Positions 44,400 through 57,117 of a DNA stretch of 64,000 nucleotides are shown here, piece by piece (within the stretch, counting starts at the first letter, position 1; each line of letters opens with the position of its first letter). The stretch spans positions 10,013,822-10,077,821 of the forward strand of contig NC_058055.1 in the NCBI RefSeq assembly GCF_020085105.1, written 5' to 3'. The position numbers and the translations under genes are program-made. The stretch comes from Siniperca chuatsi. Lineage: Eukaryota > Chordata > Actinopteri > Centrarchiformes > Sinipercidae. The notes under the pieces were generated by a model that was given only the letters and a program-made list of their open reading frames with translations, ran no database searches and was not told where the DNA came from.

Positions 44400-46439
44400 C
44401 ACAGCTGATGTGAGGAGAATCTGCTTTTATCCCTGCCCCGGTGTTTGTGGCTGGGACGGAGGGCTGAGCTAGGCCTGATGCTCTAGGGCTCAGAGCAAAA
44501 TAGCATAGCTGATGGATGGGTGCTGGCTGCTCACCCCCCTCTCCCTGCTCATCTCCTTTCTCTCCTCTCCCTCTCTGGAGACCTCACTGATCAACGCTTT
44601 CTCCTCCACTCATCCTTCCTCTCCTCCTTGTTTGGGCTCTCCTCTGTGCTGCTGTGATTTCACCTTCTCCCTCGCTTTTTCATCGCTCTTCCCTCTTTCA
44701 CCAGCTCTCCCCCTGCCTTGTTATTTCCACCTGCCTCCGCTATGATTGGCTGGCTATTTGTGTGTACCAATCCCTGCCTAACTTGCATCGCCACTGTCAT
44801 GCCTGAATTCACCATCCTCCTATCAGCAGCTCTGCCCCTCCCACATCTTTGGTAATCCCAACCTTTGATCGGTTGGGATTATGGGCTGCTACTGCTGTGG
44901 ATTACAGGACTGTCGGCCATTTAGACGAAGAAGAGACACAGGAAATAAATCTTATTTTCATTATGCACACCGATGATCCCTTTACACTGATATTTCACTG
45001 TTCTACATTACACATGGTGACAGTGCATGTACTACCTCTGCAGGGATTCATAACTGATCATCCACCAGTTAAAACCTGAAATCAGAGCATTTATTTATGC
45101 ATTTATTCTTTAATTATGAGTAGATTGGACTCAAGGTTGGACTGTTTTTGCATCTACAATGTCTGTAATGTAATCCAATATTTAGCTTGGAGTGATCCTG
45201 TGTGCTTAACGTGGACTGAACTGTTTTATCAAAATATTTGTAAATGATACAGTCAACTGCATCCATGGCTCTTGGCACTTGGATAAGTTTATGATTGATT
45301 TTTTCTGGTACTTTAATGTAGCAATAAAGCAATATCTGTCATAGGCTGGATGTGGTTATTAAATTAATCATGGGTGTAAATGATCTGTAGCTTTGTTTAA
45401 ACTCTCTAAAATAAAATGGCAAAGAAAAAACTAATTTGTATGTTTTCTATCCTCACAGAAAATTGGAAAATTGTAACAAATTCAGTAAAGATGAAGGGGC
45501 AAAGATTGCTGCATGTATTAGCTGTTTATTTTATTTCTATTTTTTATTTTGAACAGGCAGAAATGTGATTTTGGTTTTGCATGATTATGCATGTCACCAC
45601 GACATGACTTACAGCTGTTTCATTTGGCACTATTCCCCTAATTACTGCTTACATCTTAGTCAGCCAGGCTCACATCACTGCTCTCTGTAATTCTCCACAT
45701 ACTTTGATTTAAGGGCAGACACTCTGCCAGTCCTGCTACTTTAAACTGCTATTTAAAGTAGCAAAGGATTGAGAGATTGAACTGTTTTAAATGTTTAATC
45801 AAACTCACTCGTCATCATGGTCTTAAAGCAGCTTGTCACAGAGTTACACACAATAGAAACAAACCTTGTTTGTGTGTGCCCCAAGTACCCAGTAGATACC
45901 TGAACGTGGTACATTCCTGCACCTGCAAAAAGTATTATTTTGAAGGGGCAAAATAAGATAAAGATAACATCTTTATTCACAGCTGCAAAATGTGCAGTTA
46001 GACAGCTGTAGATGAGTTTGAGGGTCTGTGTATCTTTCTGGCACGCATTTAAAATGTGATAAGTGAAGCCCTCAGTCAATTTTCTATTAGAGAAGCTACT
46101 GTATGCTGTGTTTCTAGTTATGATTCAGGCTCTATGATAAATTCATTAGTTGTCATGAATGCTGCAGTATACAGCTGGAGGAGATAGCAGCCTACTGGCA
46201 GTGGCTGTGTTCTTATTAATCTTGACTGGTGATGAATTTTACATTAAAAACTGTTTGTCACTGACGTGGCTGCATGTGAAGGCCTCTGGGTGCAGGTTGG
46301 CCACCAACTGGCTGAGGAACCATGAGAGTCTCTGTGGGACAAGTACATGCTGATGTCTCAGGTTCCCAATTTGAGTGTGTGCGTGTGTGTTTGTGTGTGT
46401 GTGAATCCAAACAGGGGGTATCCAATACAGGATAAAATT
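44400..46439. promoter_or_regulatory. Divergent intergenic region, ppm1n to rtn2
   Basis: About 2.1 kb separates the two starts. Near ppm1n the sequence is C/T-rich (44530-44730), with an ATTGG box near 44746 and a CCAAT box near 44767. An 11-bp-stem hairpin lies at 44853-44881. No coding exon is seen. Promoter activity is inferred from position only. Confidence 0.4.
44853..44881. promoter_or_regulatory. 11-bp inverted repeat with 7-nt loop
   Basis: The arms taatcccaacc (44853-44863) and ggttgggatta (44871-44881) are exact reverse complements around tttgatc. The hairpin lies about 450 bp upstream of the ppm1n start and far from rtn2. It could be a hairpin, a dimeric factor site or chance. 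Confidence 0.6.
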
Positions 46440-46554
46440 AGGCCAGCCAGGCCTTATATTGCTGACGGAGCTGGGGAGGCCAAAAAAAGCCTGGAGTGCA
46501 AGCCAACACTAGAAGTGCAAGGAAGAGAGGAGAGCAAGCAGGATCGTCGCTGAA

Positions 46555-49500
46555 ATGGCCACCAAACGTAAGGAAATAAATGGTGACAGCTATAGGTAAA
46601 ATGAATCAGACCAGACAGGGAGTCCAGCTGTCAGGTGGAGGAGGAAGAGAGAACTTAGTTTTTCCCCTCTGCTGGGCAGGTTTGAACACAGACAGGATGA
46701 CCAGTCAAATACTGAGTGCAGCATGTCTTTCATTTGGTGGACAGGTGGACAGAATGGGACTCGACTAAATGAGATCCTCTTGCTGATTGAATGTTGTTGT
46801 TTGTTTCATTCTTCAAGGTCCAGCTTGTCCCACAAGAAAATTGTTTTCTTGTCAGGGCTATTTTTTAGATTATATTTTACTTTTGTTATTAGGCTAAGAA
46901 TCAGAGTTACGTTATGGTTATGCCATGCTTTGGAAATGCCTCACCAGCATCCTGTCCAAATATGCCATTAAATAAGAAAACCTGAAAAATGTTCTCTTAT
47001 ATATTTCTCTGGAAACCTGATTATGAGAACAGGTTGCTGGTTTAGTTGCGTGTGTGTGTAACTACATGACTCTGTTGCTTGTAAATTGTCTTTTGGAAGA
47101 CAAGTTGTTGTTTTGTGTGCCTCTGTGTGTCTAGGTGTACGATTCCTGAGTGTGTGTTGTAATCAGATAATTACCTTGAGATTAACACTGGAGTTAGGAG
47201 GCTCATTTAAAGTTGATGGTGGTTGAAGATTTAATATCATACTGTGACTCCTCCTTTATTTATTATTCATTCAGAAATGTGCAAAGTATGCATTCAGAGA
47301 CATTGTTTTTCCTGAAATATCTTATTTTTTGGCAAGAAAAGAGATGAACAAAGAGATGCTACTGCTTAGGATGCTTGAATATAAGGCAACATTTTCTCAT
47401 AGATTAGTCCCATAAACAGTATGCTAACATGGTAAAGATTAACAAATGTTGATTGTTTTAATTTTTTCCTTTCCATAATGTACTGAGCTTTGTTCCTGTT
47501 ATTTTTCTTTGTCATCCTTTGTCTAACTTTTTTTATCCCAGATATTTTTAAATAGAAAAAGACAACATGTGTTTGATCCATATCATGTAAGTTGCTGTTT
47601 AAACTTAATCAGATATAGTTCAGACAGTATGGCCATTCCAAAGTCCATGTTCTTAAATATCTCAAAATCTATGTTTTTAAATAACTTACTGTCCATTTTG
47701 CCTCTCATATAACTAACACCTCTCTGGCACAGAGGGAGTGATGTGTGTCACATTTGCGTCAGCACCAGCAGGTTTGTTTGTAACAAACAGAGGAAGATAG
47801 AAGATGATCTGGGTCATCTGAATGAGGAGTGAGAATCACTCACACAATTTTGGAAAACTGATGTGAAACCACGTGAAACAAAGTCTGAGCTTCTTTAAAA
47901 CCACAGCAACAGGAACATGTGATCTACCATTTAAATACAGATCCATAAAAAAACTGTTAGGAGTTCAAATGTCTGAAGTAAAGGAAAGCGTCAGAGCAGC
48001 TCGTATTATCTCTATTTGCTCAAATTTGACAAAGTTTAAAACCCAAAAGAATATTTATATACTGTATATTGCATATTGTATCTCCACAATACCAGAAAAA
48101 TGACAGAAGGTGGCACGTGCATGTTATTTTAATGAGAAAGTTCTTTGTGCCTGTTTCGTTTGTCCCAGGTGTTTCATAATTCAAAGTGGGCCCACAATTT
48201 TAACTAGATGACAGTACTTTCCTTATGATCAGGCATCTCTACTGCCACTTTTTAAATCTCCACTGCAATTTAGTTAGCCTCTCTTCGCCCTTCTGTCATC
48301 TACTTAAGTGCTCATTTTCTGTTTTTAACATGTGTGCATCTTCTTGGGCAGTTGTGGACCTGGTGTATTGGCGGAACATGAGGAGGACCGGTGTGGTGTT
48401 CACAGGGCTGGTGATCAGCCTGGTCAGTCTGTTCCAGCTCAGTGCCATCACCGTGGTCTCTCACATCTGTCTGGGTGCCATGTGTGTCACCTTCTCCCTC
48501 CGTCTCTACTACAAACTGCTGGAGCTGCTGCGCTGGAACCCCGGGGTCCACCCCTTCCAGTGAGTTCGTCACAGTAATATTGGTTTGTTTTTCCAACTTT
48601 GAGCCCACACTGACTGCTGCTGCACTGCTCTGTATGGGTCAAAACTTTCAATCATGATTCACTTGTGGCTAAATGTAGGGCCAAAATTGTTTAGTATCAT
48701 TTCAGCATTTAAATGTAGCAGATTTACGCAGCTCTTTGTGTTCTTAAGGGCCTGTATGTGTGTCTCTGTCACCAGGTCGTATCTGGATTATGACAGCACT
48801 CTGACAGATAAGGAGACAGTGATGCTAGTAGAGGAGGTGGTGCTGCTGATCGCGTTTGCCATCACAGAGATCAAACGCCTGCTTTTCATCGACAGCATGG
48901 TCGACTCTATTAAGGTCTGAGTGTGATGAAAAAATAATGACAGATACAATAATATATGAACCGCAACTGATTCATACAACCTGAAAGCCCATAAATCATG
49001 GGGGTCACAAAGCTAAAGTATTAAGAAACACAGTGTGCTGATAGCAATGCACAACACTACTCGCTACCACAACATTGGGCAGGTAGTGTATTGTCAGCTT
49101 GTGTGGGCATGGAGGAGTTCCCCACAGTTTTAAATCAACTTCAATGTTTTGCATGGTGTGGACCAGCAAATCAAAGCAATGACATGAAAGCTGTTAAGTG
49201 GCACAGAGCTGCATTGTAGGGGTGTTGATTCTCAGTGAGACTGACAGCATAATCAACCACTTCACATTACAGGGACCCATTTGTTAAAACAGTATTATTG
49301 CATAATTCAACTGAACAGTCAATTTGCTGTGCTCTTTCTCTCAGTTTGTTGTGCTCCTGTATCTGCTGACCTATGTTGGCGTCCTAACCAACGGACTGAC
49401 TCTGGTGATAACTGGTGAGTGCATGTTTACTTCTACCACTTACACAAGTTCCTAATAGATTTCCTCTGACTGTGTGTCCTTATACCTAAACAACAGAATA

Positions 49501-50418
49501 GGTTGTCAGTGCCTTCCAATGTGACTTCTTCCAAAAACGACTCATGAGTGTTTTCTGATCTGCCACCTCTATGAGTAAGGTCTGGTTAGGTTTAGGTAAA
49601 AGTTAGGGAAAGGTTCATGGTCATGGTTTAAAGACACCAACTTTGACAGGAGAGAGGACACAAACCTCAGCCTCCTGTTTCAAAGTTACATGCTTCAGTG
49701 TCCAACCATCAATCCTGACCTCGTCCCTGAGGACCCATTCATACAGAAACGTGATGCTTAGAGAAATTGTTTTATTGAAATTGTTGTTTTTATTAAAATA
49801 AACCTGTACAATAGTACTGAAGTAATAGAAATCATTTCTTCTTTGTTTAACAGCTGTGATAGCTGTTTTCTCCATTCCTCTGTTGTACAAAAAGCAGCAG
49901 GTGAGAGTTTCATTTTTCTTTTAACTGAACTTTTTGATAACATCATAAAACTGCAACATTTACTCATGCAGAAGAAAAGAGAAATTATGAACTAGTAATA
50001 ATAAAAAAATTAAAAACTATGAAAATGATTAAAAATATGAGTGCATAAACTGTACTTTGTTCAAGAAAATAACAAAATAATATTTTAGTAAAACCATCTA
50101 TGATGCCAGAGAAATAAAAGTTAGATGCAGAAATGCTTTGAATGCACTGACCTGTCTGTCATTTTGGTGACAGGTGCGGACAAGGAGGATGGTTAGAACA
50201 GTCAAAGCTTTCGTAAAGAGAATCAGAAACCTGTAAGTAACCTGCTCCTTATATAATGTTCTTTTATGTGCATCTTTTGTCTTTTATATTGTGTCCTGTT
50301 TTGTTGCAGGTGCCTGAGTCTGTATGATTCAGTGAGACCCTCTTCTGCCCCTGAACCTGCCCCAAAACCTGCCCCTGCATCTGCACCTGTCCCCAAACAG
50401 AAAGCCAAGTCCAAGTAA
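46555..50418 (+). CDS. rtn2: Reticulon 2, short RTN2-C-type isoform
   Basis: An ER-shaping membrane protein. Exons: 46555-46567, 48352-48559, 48776-48914, 49345-49414, 49854-49900, 50174-50232, 50310-50418; the phase is kept throughout and the product is 214 residues. The first coding exon is only 13 nt (MATK plus one base) and ends in GTAAGG. It joins to give MATKLVDLVYWRN, closely matching the MGSKVADLLYWK start of mammalian RTN2-C. The reticulon domain has two long hydrophobic hairpins (about 15-55 and 121-155) separated by a loop of about 66 residues that starts YLDYDSTLTDKE. The second hairpin contains NGLTLVI and IPLLYK. The C-terminus has an Ala-Pro-Lys repeat (PAPKPAPASAP) and ends KAKSK, which fits the KxKxx ER-retention pattern. 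No exons for longer RTN2-A/B N-termini were found. Confidence 0.92.
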
Positions 50419-50859
50419 CTTGTTGGTCGCACGTTGAAAGCACCCAGGATTTGGGATTTGGAAAATGTTGGAATGGTACATCCTCTGTGGGGCTGCTGGA
50501 GGGGCTGCTCATTTCCATTTCTCCACCATGATGTTTGTTTATGGGAGCACGATTTAATTCATCCTGACAGCTGAAACAAAGCTGCCATTCACTCAAGGAG
50601 AGGGAGTGGATGAGGAGAAGAATTTTATTTACTGAGATGCTTTCTGTGGGCAGCATTTAATATAATCAGTTCACACAGCCATCTCCTCCAAGCAGGGACA
50701 GCACAGAATATCACTGTTTTTTTTTCTTTGATAACAGGTCTATTTTTACATAACTAGTGAGCACTGTGTTCCTGTTAAACTGCAGAATTATTCATAAAGA
50801 AGCAGTGAAGCATTATTGCTGCTTTCATTATTTAGCATCATTCATTGTTAGCTGGATAG

Positions 50860-50865
50860 AATAAA
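50860..50865 (+). terminator. rtn2: rtn2 poly(A) signal
   Basis: AATAAA about 440 nt after the stop, the first downstream of the gene. Confidence 0.6.
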
Positions 50866-53417
50866 ACTGACATGAACATCACCCGCCATTAATTAACATG
50901 AAGGGTTTTGCGCTTGTTGCGTTACCTAAGTAACCAAAGTATTAGCAAAAGCTTTTTAAGCAGCAACTCCTTACAACTTTTATGAGACTTACAGTATATG
51001 AGAAATAATGAGAACATTGTCCTCTGCTCTTCATGCTAATTGCATTTAATCAGGTCCAAACAGTGACTTCTTGTTGCTCTGGGGATGGTTTAGTGATTAT
51101 AGGTACAAAGTGTAGCAACAAAACACTCTTAACAAGTGAGAACAACCTCAACTGCCCTGCAGTGACTCTAAATGAATTTGATTGATCAATGGCACAAAAG
51201 ATTTTAACTGTCAGTTTAAACTTGCAATAACTGATTTTTGCCACTCTGAGGCAGTGGAAACAAGCTGTGAACACAACTTTGAAATATTATCACCTTTTAA
51301 GTTGATATGGTGAACTTGTTGGCAAACAGTTACACATCCAGCAGATACAGAGCAACATTAGCATTCATTTGGAGTTGTGTTTGTGTCCACCTGATGAATA
51401 TAAGTCCAATATTCACTCCTTTTTTTAGCTCTGTTTTGCTCTCCACCAACTCCTTGCGGGAAATATCTGTCACTTTTGCTGCTAAATGCTAAATGCTCCA
51501 CTATGTTCACCAGCTAGTTGCTAACTTATAGCATAACATTGCTAACTCATATGTCTGTCTGCCGTTTGGTGCTGGACAGGTAGTGTACGTTGGGTTGAAA
51601 ATAGCTGCCCGCTGCAGCCGAAAACAAGGCTTTGAGAGTGGTGAAAGTGAACCTAAACAGTAAAGTTTTCGACTGGAAAACCAAAACAATGAGCTGAAAG
51701 ATGCTAAAATGCTCTGTAGAGCTGGGGGGAACTGCAGAGTGATAATTCTCTGCAGGTTTGTCACTAAGAGCAACCCCTTTTACATACAAGTAGTCATGGA
51801 ATTCATTGTTTATATAAATATATTGATAATAGTGGCCTTAAGCTTGCCTGAACATGTTTATCTCTTATTTCTCAAGTTGATCTTTCAAACACTTGGAAAG
51901 TGGAACACAAAATGCTACTAGGTTACTATTATGTTTGCCTACATTCTTCTCACCTTTCACCTTTGGTTTCAGCCTGATATCTTAACTACACTATAACTAT
52001 TTTGAGGACACACCACCTCCAGCCTGTTTCAGTTGGATAATTGTGTGAACCAGTTGCACCGTAACCTGTCTTCAGAGGACATTTCAGTAGATAAAACTAC
52101 AATTTACAGATTTTATACCATTTGCAAAATATTTATCGTGATCATTAAACATTAGACAAAAAGCCAGTTACTTGAATAAAGGATTGAGACACAAAAATGG
52201 GTCAATGGACTCATCTTGCGAGGCCATGTCTCACTTCCAAAAAACAAACCAACAAATGAAGCAGCATCACAACATGCCGCTGACCACTTGTGAAGAGAAA
52301 AGTGATTGAGGGGTAGTTTGACAAAGAGGTGCAGGTCACTGGCAAATGCAAAAATCTCCTCTTTAGGAGGCCATTTAATTCCGAACTTCTTATTCTGTCT
52401 CCAGTGCACTTTCAGGAATTTCATGGAAATGTCAACATCCTGAAGGTAGAATCACTCCTATAACATCATGAAAATTACATTTGACTTAAGAACCTGTTCT
52501 TTGATATTTTTGTCAGTCTACAACATAACGATTTAATACTTCCAGCGAGGATCTGACGTCTCCATGTCAACATTTTCTAAATCAACCAAACTACTGAAGA
52601 ATGTGGTCATTGTTTGTTTCCAAAAAATATCCAAGACATCACCATAAAATTACACAAAACACCCCATGAGGGAAAATCCAAATTTCACTGTAATGCTAAC
52701 CCGGCTTTTTTGGTTTTCATCACAGAGGTGAAGGGGTTTCTTATTGTTAAAGTATCAGTATTTTTGAACCAACAGGGCTGCAGAACAGTTGAATGTGCTG
52801 CATGAGTTAATTGGACTAGGTTTGTGAAGAATCTTTGCCTTTAATATAACTCCACAAACGGCCCGCACACTTCACTTGTGACCTGACATGGAGAGTTGCA
52901 CTTGTTAACTTGGCTTGATTTTCCCCCCACACTCCTGTTGATAAAATGTCACTCCCCAAACTGTGACATCAGCTGAAAGACCAACATAAATAGACTAGGG
53001 TTGGGTGTGTACCAACATGGGCTCGGAAAAAAACAAGTTTAAATGTTTCCAGTGCTTTAACTGACATGAGGATGAGTAGATTCTCAATTCTGGGTGAACT
53101 ATTCCTTTATTATGACAACTGTATGGTTTTAGCTGCCAAACCTGAGGCCAGTAAACTGTAAGCAGTTTTTTCAGTGCAGCTGTTTAGCCGGTGAGCTACT
53201 GTTAGCATGTCAGATTAATGTTGGTGACCATGTGGTGCTCTCTAGTGGTCTGTGTTTCAGAACTTAAAGCGCAGCTATTCTCATACTAACATGTCTTAAA
53301 GAACTATTTACTGTAATTTCACATTATGATCCCAGGTTGAAGCATCCTTTAGACCCCTGCTGACAGGGCAGGCAAAGAGGGCTTCAGTAGTTTCAGTATG
53401 TAATGAAAAAAAAAAAT

Positions 53418-53802
53418 TAAAGGGCCAGTACATCTCAATTATAGAACACATTTTCTTACTTACCTCTAGTGGGATCTAGCTCTGCAGATAGTTGTGGTTC
53501 AATTTGCCCACTAAACACTTAAACTGTTTTCATGAGGACTATTTCTTTGGTGGAAACTAGTATAGATTATCCAGAGTTAACAGTTTCTGGAAAGAGAAGT
53601 TGCAGTTGAATTTTTTAACTGTAATTTTTCAAAGCTGTGAGTAACACAAGCAAATTCCACTTTCTTCCATTGTGCTGAGGTGGCAGCAGAGAGACAGATA
53701 TTTCAAAACCTAGGCACAGGAAACCAAAACTATCTGAAGTGCTATCACTAGAAGTAAGTGAGAAATATGTCTTTTTGTAATTTGGGTGAACAGGCACTTT
53801 AA
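53418..53802. repeat. MITE-like element, about 385 bp, with inverted termini
   Basis: The left end (taaagggccagtacatctc, then tttcttacttacctctagtg) is matched in inverse by the right end (cactagaagtaagtgagaaa, then gtgaacaggcacttta). No ORF is present. The superfamily is not assignable by eye. Confidence 0.65.
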
Positions 53803-54269
53803 AGATGCACCCATGCAACAGCTTACCGGAGTAGCAGCTGATATCACTTACATTTGTATCAGTACAATATCATTTTTACAGCCTATGTTTGGCTGTTGAT
53901 GTGGAATTGGCATCTTTTTTTCTAGGTGTATGTCACGTAATACAACTATAAAATGTGCAACAAAATAAAAGTGTAATCATGATCCCTAGAAAAATGCTTG
54001 AGGCATGACAGGGCTTAACCTACATTGCGCTTTGTTTTTTCTGTCATGGGTGTCACTTTTATCTTTTGTTTCAGACTGACTTATTTCTACAAGTATTTAT
54101 TATTTTTTTATTGTTATTTCCTATTGCTATGTTGCTCCCCAATAAAAGGTTATTTACTAAAATGAAGGTGAGTTTGCTTGGCACTCTGTAAATCTTAATC
54201 ACTTTGTCATATGTTACTTTTGTTAACTTTATTAACAATGATGTGAAATTTTGACTTACTTCCTACTTT

Positions 54270-54460
54270 GTCATAGTAGGAAAAGCACGTGTCACTAATA
54301 AGATCAGTACGTCCCAGTAAGCCATGACAGTGAGCCAGCACCACCAGGACCCTGAAACTGAAGCAGCTAAATGGAATTCAGCCATCATTATTTTTATTAT
54401 TTACACCTGTGCTTTTCCTACTATGACTTGTCTAAATGACCTCTGTGAAAAAGGCCTATT
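54270..54460. repeat. Short inverted-repeat element; its right half recurs in two atrx introns
   Basis: gtcatagtaggaaaagcac at 54270-54288 is mirrored by gtgcttttcctactatgac at about 54409-54427. The right half continues as ctctgtgaaaaaggcctat. Related copies of the right half (gtgcttttcctgctat, then atgtctgctgtgaaaa) occur at 3819-3860 and 10179-10221. The three therefore belong to one family of small non-autonomous elements. Confidence 0.6.
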
Positions 54461-56420
54461 ACTCTGCTATTTTGTAAAATAGTTCAGGCAAACCGACCAC
54501 CAAACAGTAAACAGCAGAGGTTCATTTAAAGAGATAATTATAACATGGGAAAATGCCAGTGAGCTGCCATCCAGGACACAGTCAGTATATTTGATGCTTA
54601 TTCACTGGATGGTCAATACAAGTATATTTATTGTCTCTACAAACATATTCTGTTTTTTTTATCTTCAATTATGATTTACAATTTTGTCTAAATTAACACT
54701 ACAAAGAAATTATTGAGTGGTTTCTGAACTGCCAGCTGATGCCTCCCATTATACCTGCAATCCAGTGTGACGGACATATAGTCAGTGATTTTATGATTTT
54801 CCATTTATAAAAAGATATCCGTATCAACTTTAGCAAAATCCTTGAACACAATCCTCACTTACGTTTGTTTGAATTAAACTGAAAGATCCAACTGTGGCTT
54901 GATATTAGAATTACAAAGCTCCTGCACTCTAAAATCTAGACACATTACCAAGTTGTAATCGAATACAGTGAAGTTCTCATTGACAGAGAGCAGCCAAGTG
55001 GTCAAATTTACTTTCTACATGTTCAGTGACGGTAATACACTCACCACCAGGGGCTGCACTAACATGTATGACCACTAGGTGTTGCTCTTGGAAAGTATCA
55101 GCTACGCCCCTTCATGAGAGGATGGAGAAACCCAGAGCACTGACTGATCTAAAGAAATAAATGAATCCTGACAAACATTTAAACTACTAGTGTGGTGTCA
55201 ATACAATGTGGGCTTCGGCTCCTCAAATACAAACACTGCATCATTTACACAAAATGTTCCTGGTAATAAAAACAGCTTTTCTCTCTGTTGTGAGAATCAC
55301 ATTGGATGCAATGTGACTGTGACCTTGAGATGAATTTTCCTCCACACAAAACCTCCACACGTTAATTCAAACTCTCTCTCAAATCTTCAAGGACTTCTTC
55401 TCTTGTTTCCACATGTGGTGACTCAGAGCTTCCACCTCTTAGACTGTCTCTTTTCTTATTCTCTGCATGTGAAGGTGTGTTTTTCATGTTTCGGAGTGAT
55501 GATTTTTAATCTACGGTCGCCACAGCATCAAGTCACTGGTGCAAATTTGGCAACATGTATTTTAATACATAAATCAAACAAGACATAGCTCATGACCATC
55601 TAGTCACATTGGAGAAATGTAAATACTACAGCATACTATATACTTAGAGGGAATGCCCCCAAAATGTCAATATGGCACTTAAAACAGTTAGTTCTCCAGA
55701 TCATCATGATAAAAGTCAGACACGGTATATTTTACAGGAGTATGAAGCATGTAATCCAATTCAACTTCAACAAACACTGAGTATTTCACTCAATTTACAC
55801 ATAAGTGCATTTACAGTATATACCGTATAAAAAGTACTGACAATCAGTAATGTCTCAGATTACTGTTTCCCTGATTAGTAGGTTACGACTCTATATAATT
55901 ACACTGGCATAGAGTCTACATTTACACATTTACAAATCTACAGTTTCTGCTGCCAAAAATCATTGTGTCATAACATTACACATAACAGCAAGTCGCAGTA
56001 CTGGGACAGAAATACCTTAATTAATCCCTTCATGGTCTGTGTTGCAGTTAGTACATTTGGTCTCAGTAGACCTAAGTGGTTCAGATCTGACGAGGTTTGG
56101 TCTAGTGATACGCCTGAGAATAGAATCTCTGATTTATGCTTTGTGGGACCCTTTCTGACAAGGGAAAAAGGAAAATACTGTTTAGATTTTGGTGGATGAC
56201 TACGGCCCTCAGCTGTTTCAAAAAAAAAAATCTACATCTACTCGTGAACAGTATAGTGCAAAGCTGATAAGGGGGCAGATAATGTGAGTTTTGCTCTTTT
56301 GGTCATGTGATTTCTAAAGCATCAACTTGGTATCCTAAGTGATACTGAACACTAAATACTGATAAATACAGGATATCTGCCAAATAATAGAAATAACAAA
56401 GAAAAAACGGAATAATATGT

Positions 56421-56900
56421 CATTTTGGGAAATGCACTTATTCACTTTCTTGCCGAGTTAAATGAGAAGATTGATGCCACTCTCATGTTTGTGCAGTAAA
56501 TATGAAGCTAGAGCCAGCAGGCGGTTGACTTAGCTTAGCACAAAGACAATTAACACCTAATTCATGCATGAACTGAATTTTGAAAAGACAATTTTTGATT
56601 GTGTGTGTGGGGGTGGGGAGGGGGTTGTGCACTAGACTTTTTCTTGTACAGGCACAGTGACTTCCACGAGTCTTGTCATCACTGTGATTCTGCCAGGCAA
56701 CCAAAAGAGACTCCAGGCTTTAGAAATGCAAGTATGAACATTTTGTTACCTTTGGACAGAGCCAGGCTAGCTGTTTCCCCGTTTCCAGTTTTGTGCTAAG
56801 CTAAGTTGAAGCTTCATATTCGACGGACAGACACAGGAATGGTATCGATCTTCTCAACTAACACTCGGCAAGAAAGCGAAAAAGCGCATTTCCCAAAATG
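56421..56900. mobile_element. Fold-back MITE, copy 1 (480 bp)
   Basis: The termini are perfect 15-bp inverted repeats, cattttgggaaatgc (56421-56435) and its complement (56886-56900). The similarity continues inward for about 120 bp on each side (ttcttgccgagt, gagaagattgat, aatatgaagct, ttagcttagcac and their complements). The internal part contains ggacagagccaggctagctg. No ORF is present, so it is a non-autonomous element. Confidence 0.75.
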
Positions 56901-57117
56901 AAATGAACTACTCAAATAACATTTAACAATGTGAAGTAAAAGGTAATGAAAACGTGTGAAAACTTTTTGCAAAGAGAGACGTTGCCCTCTAATGCTGCCA
57001 GCTGTTTCCTCCTCTGGATTGATGGCTCAGTCAATCAGGTGAAGCCTGTACTCTCGATGTTGCTCAGACAGAGTGAAGGACTGCCAGGTGCTTGGTGGAC
57101 TGTGTTCGGGATGTCTG

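Larger units (their letters stand above)
50870..57117. other. Convergent intergenic region, rtn2 to nectin, rich in MITE-like repeats
   Basis: No coding exon is convincing here. The region holds an inverted-repeat element at 53418-53802, a short inverted-repeat element at 54270-54460 and a fold-back MITE at 56421-56900. Its right part presumably includes the nectin 3' UTR. Several AATAAA words occur on both strands, and none can be assigned with confidence. Confidence 0.5.

Noticed and set aside
46347-46553. Short plus-strand ORF just before the rtn2 start
   Set aside because: It overlaps a TG-rich run and the likely rtn2 5' UTR, and it is not in frame with the reticulon start.
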